Assembly (NCBI GenBank): GCA_003280005.1
Contig: QCGH01000007.1
Span: forward strand, 1-53,323
Direction: 5' to 3'
Length of the DNA: 53,323 nt
From: Pelagibacteraceae bacterium AG-365-D07
Lineage (GTDB): Bacteria > Pseudomonadota > Alphaproteobacteria > Pelagibacterales > Pelagibacteraceae
Made by a program: the position numbers and the translations under genes. The notes beneath the pieces are model-generated. The model ran no database searches, was not told the origin of the DNA, and saw only the letters and a program-made list of their open reading frames with translations. Within the stretch, counting starts at the first letter, position 1. Each line of letters begins with the position of its first letter. Positions 32,985 through 40,953 of this stretch are shown piece after piece.

Positions 32985-34595
32985 ATGCAGAACTTTGATT
33001 ACATAATTGTTGGAGCTGGATCCGCTGGATGTGTTCTAGCCAACAGACTTTCTGCAAACCCTAATAATAAAGTTCTTTTAATTGAGGCGGGTGGCAAAGA
33101 TACATATCCATGGATTCATATTCCAGTTGGATATTTTAAAACGATGCATAATCCAAAAGTTGATTGGTGTTTTAAAACTGAACCCGATGAAACAATGAAT
33201 AATAGATCTATTAGGTATCCAAGAGGAAAAACTTTAGGGGGAAGTTCTTCAATTAATGGACTTTTATGGATAAGAGGTCAAAAAGAAGATTACGACATAT
33301 GGAGACAGCTTGGAAATACAGGTTGGGGCTGGGATGATATTTTACCTTACTTTTTAAAATCAGAGAATAACGAATTAGGTAAAAGTGAATTTCATAATGA
33401 TAGCGGCCCCATAACAGTTGCTAATAAAAAAATTAATTTAAAATTATTAGATGAATTTCAAAATGCTGCTGAAGAGTATGGAATACCTAAAACAAATGAT
33501 TTTAATACTGGAGATAACTTTGGCGTGGGTTTTTTTCAGTTCACAACAAGTTTTAATAAAGCTGGATTAAAACTAAGATGCAGTGCTGCAAAAGGATATT
33601 TAAATCCTGTTAAAAAAAGATCGAATTTAAAAATTGTAGTTAATGCTCATGTACAAAAAATAAATTTTGAAGGTAAAAAAGCTATGGGTGTAAATTATTA
33701 TATTGGTGAAAAATTAAATACCGTACGTGCTAATAAAGAAGTAATTTTATCAGCCGGGTCAATTGGATCTCCCCATATATTGCAGGTATCTGGGATTGGA
33801 GAAGTTAATAAACTTAAAAATTTAGGTATAGATATTGTGCATGAATCGAATGGGATTGGTAAAAATTTACAAGATCATTTGATGTTTAGACCTGTATATA
33901 AGGTTAAAAATTTGAAATCACTTAATAGAAAAGTTGAAAGTTTATTTGGAAGATTTTTAATGGGGCTTGAATATCTTGTTAATCAAAGTGGACCGGTAAC
34001 AATGGGCGCAAGTCAAGTTTGTGGTTTTGTTAAAAGTGATCCTTCTAGAGCTACTCCTAATTTACAGTTCCATGTATCTCCTGTAAGTACTGATATATTG
34101 GGTGTAACACCTATGCATGACTTTGAAGGAATTACTCCAACAGTAGCAAATGTAAGACCAACAAGTAGAGGTGAAATTAACATCGTTAGTAATGACATTA
34201 GAGTTTATCCTAAAATTAAGATGAACTATTTGTCGACTGATGATGATAGAAAAGTTGCAGCTCAAGGTCTTAAAATTGTTAGGAAAATAATGCTGGAAAC
34301 AGAAACATTTAGACAATATGAACCTGAGGAATATAGACCAGGAGTTCATATAACTGATGATGAAGAATTGGTTAAAGCAGGTTCAGATTTTACTCAAACA
34401 ATTTTTCACCCAGTTGGAACATGCAAAATGGGTAATGATGACATGGCTGTAGTTGATGATTCTTTAAAAGTTATAGGAGTTCAAAATTTAAGAGTAATAG
34501 ATGCATCGATCATGCCTAACATTACTTCAGGCAATACTAATGCTCCCACAATTATGATTGCTGAAAAGGGTGCTGATATGATATTGAACGGATAA
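32985..34595 (+). CDS. GMC-family flavin oxidoreductase (choline-dehydrogenase-like)
   Basis: A 536-residue FAD alcohol dehydrogenase. IIVGAGSAGCVLANRLS (about 6-22) binds FAD, RGKTLGGSSSINGLLWIRG (about 78-96) is GMC signature 1, SAGSIGSPHILQVSGIG is signature 2, and FHPVGTCKMG (about 472-481) with NTNAPTIMIAEKGADMI supplies the catalytic His and Asn. BetA-like, but GMC enzymes with other alcohols are equally similar. Its start is divergent from dctP by 145 bases; the TerC-family gene overlaps its stop by one base. Confidence 0.92.
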   Translation: MQNFDYIIVGAGSAGCVLANRLSANPNNKVLLIEAGGKDTYPWIHIPVGYFKTMHNPKVDWCFKTEPDETMNNRSIRYPRGKTLGGSSSINGLLWIRGQKEDYDIWRQLGNTGWGWDDILPYFLKSENNELGKSEFHNDSGPITVANKKINLKLLDEFQNAAEEYGIPKTNDFNTGDNFGVGFFQFTTSFNKAGLKLRCSAAKGYLNPVKKRSNLKIVVNAHVQKINFEGKKAMGVNYYIGEKLNTVRANKEVILSAGSIGSPHILQVSGIGEVNKLKNLGIDIVHESNGIGKNLQDHLMFRPVYKVKNLKSLNRKVESLFGRFLMGLEYLVNQSGPVTMGASQVCGFVKSDPSRATPNLQFHVSPVSTDILGVTPMHDFEGITPTVANVRPTSRGEINIVSNDIRVYPKIKMNYLSTDDDRKVAAQGLKIVRKIMLETETFRQYEPEEYRPGVHITDDEELVKAGSDFTQTIFHPVGTCKMGNDDMAVVDDSLKVIGVQNLRVIDASIMPNITSGNTNAPTIMIAEKGADMILNG

Positions 34596-35173
34596 TGTTA
34601 TCCGAACAAATCATAATTTTTATCCAAATAGTTCTAATCGATTTAGTTTTAGCTGGTGATAATGCAATTATTATTGGAATGGTTGCATCTCAGTTTCCGC
34701 CAGAACAAAGAAAAAAAATTATATTTTGGGGAATAAGTGGAGCAATTGTACTTAGAATAATACTTACTTTATTAACTGCTTATCTATTACAAATTCAAGG
34801 GATTAGATTGATAGGTGGATTGGCGCTACTTTATATTGTTTATAAACTTTATATAGATGTGATTAAAAAACAATCAGATAATCATGAAAATATTAAAGTC
34901 GACAATTCAAGTTTCTTTAAAGCTATTATAACTGTTTTAATTGCAGATTTTACGATGAGTTTGGACAATGTTTTAGGAGTAGCGGGAGCTGCTAAAGATC
35001 ATTATTTCTTGCTGATATTTGGTTTACTTTTATCGATAGCTATAATGGCTGTTGGAGCTACTTTAATTTCTGGTTGGATTAAAAAATATAAATGGATTGC
35101 TTGGCTTGGATTAATTGCAATACTAGTTGTTGCTGTTGATTTGATTTATACTGATATAAAACTATTTATATAA
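34595..35173 (+). CDS. TerC/YjbE-family integral membrane protein
   Basis: A 192-residue protein with about six hydrophobic helices. The paired acidic helix motifs LVLAGDNAIIIGMVAS (about 16-31) and FTMSLDNVLGVAGAA (about 118-132) are the TerC hallmark and are thought to line a metal path; relatives export manganese or affect metal homeostasis. The first base of ATG is the last base of the GMC stop, so it is translationally coupled. Function beyond metal handling not known. Confidence 0.87.
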   Translation: MLSEQIIIFIQIVLIDLVLAGDNAIIIGMVASQFPPEQRKKIIFWGISGAIVLRIILTLLTAYLLQIQGIRLIGGLALLYIVYKLYIDVIKKQSDNHENIKVDNSSFFKAIITVLIADFTMSLDNVLGVAGAAKDHYFLLIFGLLLSIAIMAVGATLISGWIKKYKWIAWLGLIAILVVAVDLIYTDIKLFI

Positions 35174-35175
35174 AA

Positions 35176-35943
35176 ATGTATTTAAAAAAATATAACCTTA
35201 AAAATAAAACAGCTATTGTCACAGGAGCTGGCAAAGGTCTAGGAAGAGCGTGCGCTATAGCTTTAGCAGAAGCTGGTGCAAATCTGGTCATAATTAGTAG
35301 AACTAAAAAAGATTTAGATGAAGTTTCAAAAAAAATTAAAAAATTAAAGTCAAAATGCAAATCTTATGTTTGCGATATTACAAATTACAATGAAATTAAA
35401 AACATTATTAATAGTCAACCAAAAATAGATATTTTAATAAATAATGCTGGGAATAATATTCCTGAACATTTTACTCAAGTTAAAACCAAAAATATGGAAT
35501 ATCTTGTCAAAATAAATACGATAGCAACTTTTAATCTTGCTCAATTATGTGCTTTAAAAATGATCAAAGCAAAAAATAGAAAGAAAATTGGGGGAGCAAT
35601 AGTAAATATGTCTTCTCAAATGGGCCATGTAGGAGGTCCAATAAGAAGTGTCTATAATATGAACAAGTGGGGTTTAGAAGGTTTAACTAAAGGTATGTCC
35701 ATAGATTTAGCTAAATATAATATTAGAGTTAATACTATTTGCCCAACTTTTGTTGTAACTCCAATGACTAAAAAATTTTTAAAAAATAGAAAATTCAAAA
35801 AAGAAACATTAAATAACATTCCTCTAGGAAGGTTCGCAGAATTATCAGAAGTTGCTTCCGCTGTAGTTTTCCTAGCCTCTGATGCAGCATCAATGATTAC
35901 AGGAACTTCTTTGCTGGTTGACGGCGGGTGGACGGCTAAATAA
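35176..35943 (+). CDS. Short-chain dehydrogenase/reductase (SDR), KduD/gluconate-dehydrogenase-like
   Basis: A 255-residue classical SDR. TGAGKGLGRACAIALAEAGA (about 16-35) binds the cofactor, NNAGNNIPE follows, VNMSSQMGHVGG holds the catalytic Ser, and SVYNMNKWGLEG the Tyr-x3-Lys pair. The arginine (ISRTKKD) after strand 2 suggests NADP. It lies two bases after the TerC-family stop and shares one base with the M23 gene. Substrate probably a sugar acid or polyol, by similarity; uncertain. Confidence 0.88.
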   Translation: MYLKKYNLKNKTAIVTGAGKGLGRACAIALAEAGANLVIISRTKKDLDEVSKKIKKLKSKCKSYVCDITNYNEIKNIINSQPKIDILINNAGNNIPEHFTQVKTKNMEYLVKINTIATFNLAQLCALKMIKAKNRKKIGGAIVNMSSQMGHVGGPIRSVYNMNKWGLEGLTKGMSIDLAKYNIRVNTICPTFVVTPMTKKFLKNRKFKKETLNNIPLGRFAELSEVASAVVFLASDAASMITGTSLLVDGGWTAK

Positions 35944-36734
35944 TGAAAAAATTATTGCTTTTAGTAGCAATTATATTCTCCACAAATGCATTTGCTGTTG
36001 AATTTAAAGGTAAGTTTTTACAAGGTCATTTTATAATTGGAATAACGGAACCAGGATCAAAAATAATTGTAGGTAAAAAAGAAGTAAAAGTATCTGAAGA
36101 TGGTTATTTTGTTTTTGGAATTGATCGAGATAGAAAATTTGATGTAACAATTACAAAAATTTTTGAAGGCAAAAAAGAAAAAATAATTAAGAAAGTTCTT
36201 AAAAGAAAATATAATATTCAAAGAATAGATGGCTTAGAGGAGAGCAAGGTAACTCCTCCAGAAGAAGTATACCAAAGAATAAAAGCAGAAAATAATAGAA
36301 TTGGTGAAGCAAGAGCTATCAATTCTGATTTACCTTTTTTTAAAGATCAATTTATTATGCCGGTTGAAGGTATCATCAGTGGTGTTTATGGAAGTCAAAG
36401 AATTTTAAATGGAAAACCTAGATGGCCGCATTACGGAATAGATATTGCTGCAAAAAAAGGAACGAAAATTAAATCTTCAGGAACAGGTGTAGTTACGATG
36501 GCAGAAAATGACCTTTATTATACGGGTGGTACTGTGATCATGGATCATGGCCATGGTATTTCAACAATATATTCTCATCTCGAAACTGTAATTGTTTCTG
36601 TTGGAGATAAAATTAATCAAGGGGATATTATTGGTACCGTTGGTTCAACAGGAAGATCAACAGGTCCTCATTTAGATTTTAGAATTAATTGGTTCCAAAC
36701 TAGATTAGATCCAATGTCTGCTCTTCCTAATTGA
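35943..36734 (+). CDS. M23-family metallopeptidase (LytM-like)
   Basis: A 263-residue exported peptidoglycan peptidase or divisome factor. Signal peptide about 1-18 (LLLLVAIIFSTNAFA), then an all-beta domain to about 110, then the M23 core: WPHYGIDIAAKKGTKI with the His and Asp ligands (about 159-163), VIMDHGHGISTIYSHL, and GRSTGPHLDFRINWF. The usual HxH near the end is HxD here (PHLDF), which I recall as common in this proteobacterial branch; activity is therefore not certain. It overlaps the FkbM gene convergently by eight bases. Confidence 0.87.
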   Translation: MKKLLLLVAIIFSTNAFAVEFKGKFLQGHFIIGITEPGSKIIVGKKEVKVSEDGYFVFGIDRDRKFDVTITKIFEGKKEKIIKKVLKRKYNIQRIDGLEESKVTPPEEVYQRIKAENNRIGEARAINSDLPFFKDQFIMPVEGIISGVYGSQRILNGKPRWPHYGIDIAAKKGTKIKSSGTGVVTMAENDLYYTGGTVIMDHGHGISTIYSHLETVIVSVGDKINQGDIIGTVGSTGRSTGPHLDFRINWFQTRLDPMSALPN

Positions 36735-37452
36735 AATTTGAAAAAAAAGAGTCAATTGTATTTAAATTGTGCTGAATTTTTTTGTATGCTAGTGAATTAA
36801 GCAAACTTAATACTTCAGTTTTTTTTTGATCTGTCTCAATTATAATGAAGCAATTGTTGTTTCTCAAAAGCTCCATAGCACCCTTTAAAACATGATGCTC
36901 CATTCTTTCTACATCTATTTTAATTGCAATATTCTTATTTTTTAAATCAATCAAATTATCTACTTTATCCTGATTTACATTTATTTTAAATTTACCAGAG
37001 GAGTCCTTTGCATAATTAGGAGAATACTCTTCTTCAACAGCAAATTTTTCTACTTTTTTTTCAGAACCAATTGCTAAATTAAAGGTTTTAACATTATTAA
37101 AATTATTTTTATTTAGCATCGAATTCAATCTTTCAATATTGCGATTATATACATCAAATGAATATATTTTTATTTCGGGATTTTCTTTAGCTACTTGAAG
37201 TGTATATATACCCCAGCATGATCCAATATCTAAAAAGTATTCAATTTTATTATTTTTTATAAATAAATTTAAATAATTTATAATGTCATTATCCCATCCG
37301 TATAAATAAAAATTTCTATCTACAAAATATCTTAAATCAAGATCGTAATGAATTTTATTACGATAAATTTTTTTATTCTTAATATTTAATCTTTTTATTA
37401 AAGATGGAATGACTCTTTTCAAAATTGGTAATTTAAATAATTTTCTCATCAT
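36727..37452 (-). CDS. FkbM-family methyltransferase
   Basis: A 241-residue class I methyltransferase. FLDIGSCWGIYTLQVAK (about 73-89) is the AdoMet loop, IYSFDVYNRNIERLNS the acidic strand 2 end, and IKIDVERMEHHVLKGA (about 176-191) the FkbM signature. FkbM proteins methylate hydroxyl groups on sugars or secondary metabolites. It lies ten bases from the LysE exporter gene; its partner substrate is unknown. Confidence 0.87.
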   Translation of the reverse strand: MMRKLFKLPILKRVIPSLIKRLNIKNKKIYRNKIHYDLDLRYFVDRNFYLYGWDNDIINYLNLFIKNNKIEYFLDIGSCWGIYTLQVAKENPEIKIYSFDVYNRNIERLNSMLNKNNFNNVKTFNLAIGSEKKVEKFAVEEEYSPNYAKDSSGKFKINVNQDKVDNLIDLKNKNIAIKIDVERMEHHVLKGAMELLRNNNCFIIIETDQKKTEVLSLLNSLAYKKIQHNLNTIDSFFSNFN

Positions 37453-37461
37453 TAATTCAAT

Positions 37462-38058
37462 TTAATAAATCAAGAGCCAGATACCAACAAAAAATAGTAA
37501 AGAGCCACCTAATTTATTTAAAATATTTATATATTTATTTATTATTATTTCTCTAAACTTTCCAAATATAACTGCATACATTCCATCAAATACTGCACCT
37601 ACAATCATAAATAAAATTCCAAAATAAATTATCTGACTTGCGATTGGTTGACTTATATCAATGAACTGAGGAATAAAAGCTCCAAGAAATAAAAAAGCTT
37701 TAGGATTAGATAAAATGACTATTAACCCTTGTAGTATAAATTTCTTTTCAAATTTTTTTATCTTCTCTGAATTATCTGAAAGATTTTTTGAAGTAAAACT
37801 TAAGTATCCTAATGTCATTAAATAAATTGCACCAATTATTCGAACGACTTTAATAATATCTTCTAGAAAAGGAGATATAACTTTAAATCCTAATGCTAAT
37901 AGCAAAATTAATACAATCAAACCTAGTTGTGTTCCAATTACATTTAAAATTCCTGCCCGAGTTCCTGTTTTTAGTGAATTAGCTATTATTAAACTTACTG
38001 TTGGACCTGGCACTATAACAACTAAGAAACTTGCTATTAAAAAATAAATTATTTCCAT
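37462..38058 (-). CDS. LysE-family exporter
   Basis: A 198-residue inner-membrane protein with about six hydrophobic helices and the family pattern VVIVPGPTVSLIIANSLKTGTRAG (about 14-37) and FILQGLIVILSNPKAFLFLGAFIPQF (about 105-130). LysE/RhtB proteins export amino acids. The start is 37 bases from the divergent M24 gene. Confidence 0.9.
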   Translation of the reverse strand: MEIIYFLIASFLVVIVPGPTVSLIIANSLKTGTRAGILNVIGTQLGLIVLILLLALGFKVISPFLEDIIKVVRIIGAIYLMTLGYLSFTSKNLSDNSEKIKKFEKKFILQGLIVILSNPKAFLFLGAFIPQFIDISQPIASQIIYFGILFMIVGAVFDGMYAVIFGKFREIIINKYINILNKLGGSLLFFVGIWLLIY

Positions 38059-38095
38059 TGAATGTATTTTTGAATAAAATTATAGTATTTACATC

Positions 38096-39247
38096 ATGGG
38101 CCTTCACTTTACACAAGAAGAATTTAAATCAAGGAAATCTAAAGTTTTAAATTCAATGAAAAAGCAAAATATAGATGCTCTTTTAATGTTTAGACAAGAA
38201 TCTATGTATTGGCTAACTGGCTATGACACATTTGGTTATGTTTTTTTTCAAACTTTAGTTTTAGACCAAACAGGAAATTTAATTTTACTAACTAGAGCTC
38301 CAGATCTAAGACAAGCACAAAATACTTCTAATATTGAAGATATTAGAATTTGGATAGACAAAGATGGTTCCAATCCAACAAATAATCTTAGGGTTATTTT
38401 AGATGAACTAAATCTTAAAGGAAAAAAATTAGGAGTTGAATATGAAGCTTACGGTTTAACTGGGAGAAACGCTTTAAGACTAAATAAATCTCTTGAAAAT
38501 TATTGTTCTATTGAGGATAAATCAGAACTAATTACTGAATTAAGAGTTGTTAAATCAAAAGAAGAAGTTGCTTATGTAAGAAAGGCTGCTGAACTTGCTG
38601 ACAGAGCTTTAGATGAAGTTTGGAAACACGCAAAACCTGGCGTAAGTGAGTCAAAAATATTAGCTGAGATGAATAGAGTTATATTTGAGGGAGGTGGAGA
38701 TTATCCAGCAAATGAATTTATTATTGGTTCAGGAAAAAATGCACTGCTTTGCCGATATCAAGCAGAAAAACAAACTTTAAAAAATGTAGATCAACTAACT
38801 ATTGAATGGGCAGGCACGTATAGACATTATCATTCAGCAATGTTTAGAACCATTCCAATTGGTAAAGCTGATCCTGAACATCACAAAATGCACAAAGCTT
38901 GTTTAGAAGCATTAAAGAATTGTGAAAGTAAATTAAAACCTGGAAATAAAGTTGGAGAAGTTTTTGATATTCATGCAAAAACGTTCGATGATCTTGGTTT
39001 CAATAAAGCTAGAATGAATGCGTGCGGTTATTCTTTAGGAACTACTTTTTCACCAAATTGGATGGACGTTCCAATGCTTTATTCAGGCAATCCATATGTA
39101 ATTGAGCCAGGTAATATATTCTTTATGCATATGATATTAATGAACTCTGATAATCAATTAGCAATGAATCTTGGTGAAACATACCTTGTTACAGAACAAG
39201 GCAATGAAAGATTGGGTAAACAGAAATTAGATTTAGTTGTTCTTTGA
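38096..39247 (+). CDS. M24-family pita-bread hydrolase (creatinase/ectoine-hydrolase-like)
   Basis: A 383-residue protein with an N-terminal creatinase-type domain (to about 145: MYWLTGYDTFGYV, KKLGVEYEAYGLT) and a C-terminal pita-bread domain. Metal-dependent relatives have D-x10-D...H...E...E, but here the first segment reads TIEWAGTYRHYHSAMFRT, with both aspartates replaced, and the His-rich segment is CGYSLGTTFSPNW. This resembles the metal-free branch with creatinase and ectoine hydrolase DoeA (GYSIG...W-type). It would thus cleave an N-C bond in a small osmolyte or guanidino compound rather than a peptide. The neighbouring gene touches its stop on the other strand. Confidence 0.82.
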   Translation: MGLHFTQEEFKSRKSKVLNSMKKQNIDALLMFRQESMYWLTGYDTFGYVFFQTLVLDQTGNLILLTRAPDLRQAQNTSNIEDIRIWIDKDGSNPTNNLRVILDELNLKGKKLGVEYEAYGLTGRNALRLNKSLENYCSIEDKSELITELRVVKSKEEVAYVRKAAELADRALDEVWKHAKPGVSESKILAEMNRVIFEGGGDYPANEFIIGSGKNALLCRYQAEKQTLKNVDQLTIEWAGTYRHYHSAMFRTIPIGKADPEHHKMHKACLEALKNCESKLKPGNKVGEVFDIHAKTFDDLGFNKARMNACGYSLGTTFSPNWMDVPMLYSGNPYVIEPGNIFFMHMILMNSDNQLAMNLGETYLVTEQGNERLGKQKLDLVVL

Positions 39248-39430
39248 TTACTTGTTTTGAACAGCGCAAATATCTTTAATTACTGGGACATTTGCACAAT
39301 CTCCACACTTAGTAACTTGAACTAAACAACCATCATCCATTACTTTAACATCTACAACTCTATCACACTTTGAACAAGTTGATGCAATCGTTAAACCACA
39401 TTTTTTACAATTATATGTTTGTGTATCCAT
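39248..39430 (-). CDS. 60-residue cysteine-rich (zinc-ribbon or rubredoxin-like) miniprotein
   Basis: Eight cysteines in 60 residues: CxxC pairs at 8/11 (NCKKCG), 19/22 (TCSKCD) and 42/45 (KCGDCA), plus Cys35 and Cys55. Two pairs would form a tetrahedral metal site. The family is not one I recognise; the pattern is zinc-ribbon- or rubredoxin-like. No ribosome-binding site is clear. The 46-94 bases upstream contain one excellent and one weaker Fur-box match, so it is probably an iron- or metal-stress gene. It is convergent with the M24 gene. Confidence 0.78.
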   Translation of the reverse strand: MDTQTYNCKKCGLTIASTCSKCDRVVDVKVMDDGCLVQVTKCGDCANVPVIKDICAVQNK

Positions 39431-39475
39431 AATTCATAAATAATTATTTGAAAAAAAATATCAAGCATTATCAGT

Positions 39476-39494
39476 GTTAATGATAATCATTATC
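39476..39494. promoter_or_regulatory. Fur box ahead of the cysteine-rich miniprotein
   Basis: GTTAATGATAATCATTATC matches the classical Fur box GATAATGATAATCATTATC at 18 of 19 positions, and it contains a perfect 7-1-7 palindrome TGATAATCATTATCA (39481-39495). It is 46-64 bases upstream of the miniprotein start and lies after, not before, the UDP-sugar dehydrogenase. The palindrome also fits TGA-N9-TCA, the core of RirA-type sites. Confidence 0.75.
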
Positions 39495-39505
39495 AGATTA
39501 TTTTT

Positions 39506-39524
39506 AATAATAATTATCATTATC
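39506..39524. promoter_or_regulatory. Second, weaker Fur-box-like site
   Basis: AATAATAATTATCATTATC matches the Fur box at 16 of 19 positions. It starts 30 bases from the first site, about three helical turns, so the two could bind repressor dimers on the same DNA face. Confidence 0.5.
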
Positions 39525-39567
39525 AAATTTTTATTATTAAATATTAATAAATTTGGATTTTTTAAAA

Positions 39568-40854
39568 TTATAATTTAATTACGTTTTTATATTTTTTATT
39601 TTTATATACGTTTCTTGTATCAATGATTCTTTTTCCATGTTTTTGAATATAATCAAAATTTATTTTATCATGATCAGTAATAATGTAGATTAAATCATAT
39701 TTTCTCAACATAGTTGAATTTATTTTTTTTGAGTAAAAAACCTTTTTTAATTTTCTAGACTCTAGTTTTTGAACATGAGGATCATGGTAATCTATTTTAA
39801 TCTTTTTTTTACTTAATATATCTATAAAATTAAAGATTGGTGACTCTCTTGGATCATCAACATTTTTTTTATACGCTGCTCCAACTAATAATATCTTATT
39901 AAAATTATTCTTTAAAGAATTAGAGATAATCCACTTTGAAATAAAGTCATTTATTTTTCCTGACAATTCAATAAATTTCAGATTGATTTTATTTTTTTTT
40001 GCCAACCAAGATAAATAAAAAGGATCTATTGGTATACAATGTCCACCTACTCCAGGACCTGGATAAAAAGCTTCATAACCAAATGGTTTAGTTTTTGCGG
40101 CAGATATTATTTCATGGATATCTAAACCCAATTTCCTACATATAGTTTTCATTTCATTTACCAAGGCTATGTTTACACTTCGATATAAATTTTCAAAAAT
40201 TTTAGTAAATTCTGCGGTTTCAATATTTGAAACTGTAACAATCTTATTTGCAATTTTAGAATATATTTTTTGTGTCACAATACTACAATTTTTGGTAACT
40301 CCACTGCAGATTTTTGGTATATTTCTAATTGAAAATTTTTTATTACTAGGATCTTCTCTCTCAGGTGAATAACCTACAAAAAAATCTTTTCCTATCTCGA
40401 ATTTTTTTCTCTTTAACAATGGAACAATTAATTCATTTGTACATCCAGGATAGGTTGAGCTCTCCAAGACAATTAATTGACCGGCTTTTAAAAATTTTTT
40501 GATGCTATGAAGGGCTTTTTTTATATAAATAAGATTTGGGTTATTCGATTTAGTTAATGGAGTTGGTAAGCATAGTATTATTATATCAACCTTTCCTATA
40601 TCTTTATATGAAGATGACAGAAAAAATTTTTTATTTAAAATTTTTTTGATTTCACTGCTATTTAAAGAGGAGATGTAGCTTTTTTTTTGATTCAATGTGC
40701 CGATTTTTCTTTTATCATCATCAAAACCTATAACTTTAAAACTACTATTGCACAGGTGTTTAACCAATGGCAAACCAACATACCCAAGACCAATAACTCC
40801 AACCTTTGCCTTTTTTTTGTCTATAAGCCGGATTAAATTATCTTTAATACTCAT
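39568..40854 (-). CDS. UDP-sugar dehydrogenase (UDP-N-acetylglucosamine/UDP-glucose 6-dehydrogenase, WbpA/WbpO-type)
   Basis: A 428-residue NAD-dependent enzyme oxidising the C6 hydroxyl of a UDP-sugar to a uronic acid for polysaccharide assembly. GVIGLGYVGLPLV (about 20-32) binds NAD, LCLPTPL and ESSTYPGCTNELIVP lie in the middle, VGYSPEREDP (about 162-171) is typical, GPGVGGHCIPIDPFYLSW (about 262-279) contains the catalytic cysteine, and AYKKNVDDPRESP is a late motif. The WbpA/WbpO arrangement suggests a UDP-HexNAc substrate. The gene ends just before the Fur-box region. Confidence 0.92.
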   Translation of the reverse strand: MSIKDNLIRLIDKKKAKVGVIGLGYVGLPLVKHLCNSSFKVIGFDDDKRKIGTLNQKKSYISSLNSSEIKKILNKKFFLSSSYKDIGKVDIIILCLPTPLTKSNNPNLIYIKKALHSIKKFLKAGQLIVLESSTYPGCTNELIVPLLKRKKFEIGKDFFVGYSPEREDPSNKKFSIRNIPKICSGVTKNCSIVTQKIYSKIANKIVTVSNIETAEFTKIFENLYRSVNIALVNEMKTICRKLGLDIHEIISAAKTKPFGYEAFYPGPGVGGHCIPIDPFYLSWLAKKNKINLKFIELSGKINDFISKWIISNSLKNNFNKILLVGAAYKKNVDDPRESPIFNFIDILSKKKIKIDYHDPHVQKLESRKLKKVFYSKKINSTMLRKYDLIYIITDHDKINFDYIQKHGKRIIDTRNVYKNKKYKNVIKL

Positions 40855-40953
40855 AATGTTTTTTTATGTTAAAATGGATTAAGTAAAATAATAATATTCA
40901 TTACATGATATAATGGTGATAATAAACATAAAATTATATAAAATTTAAAATAG

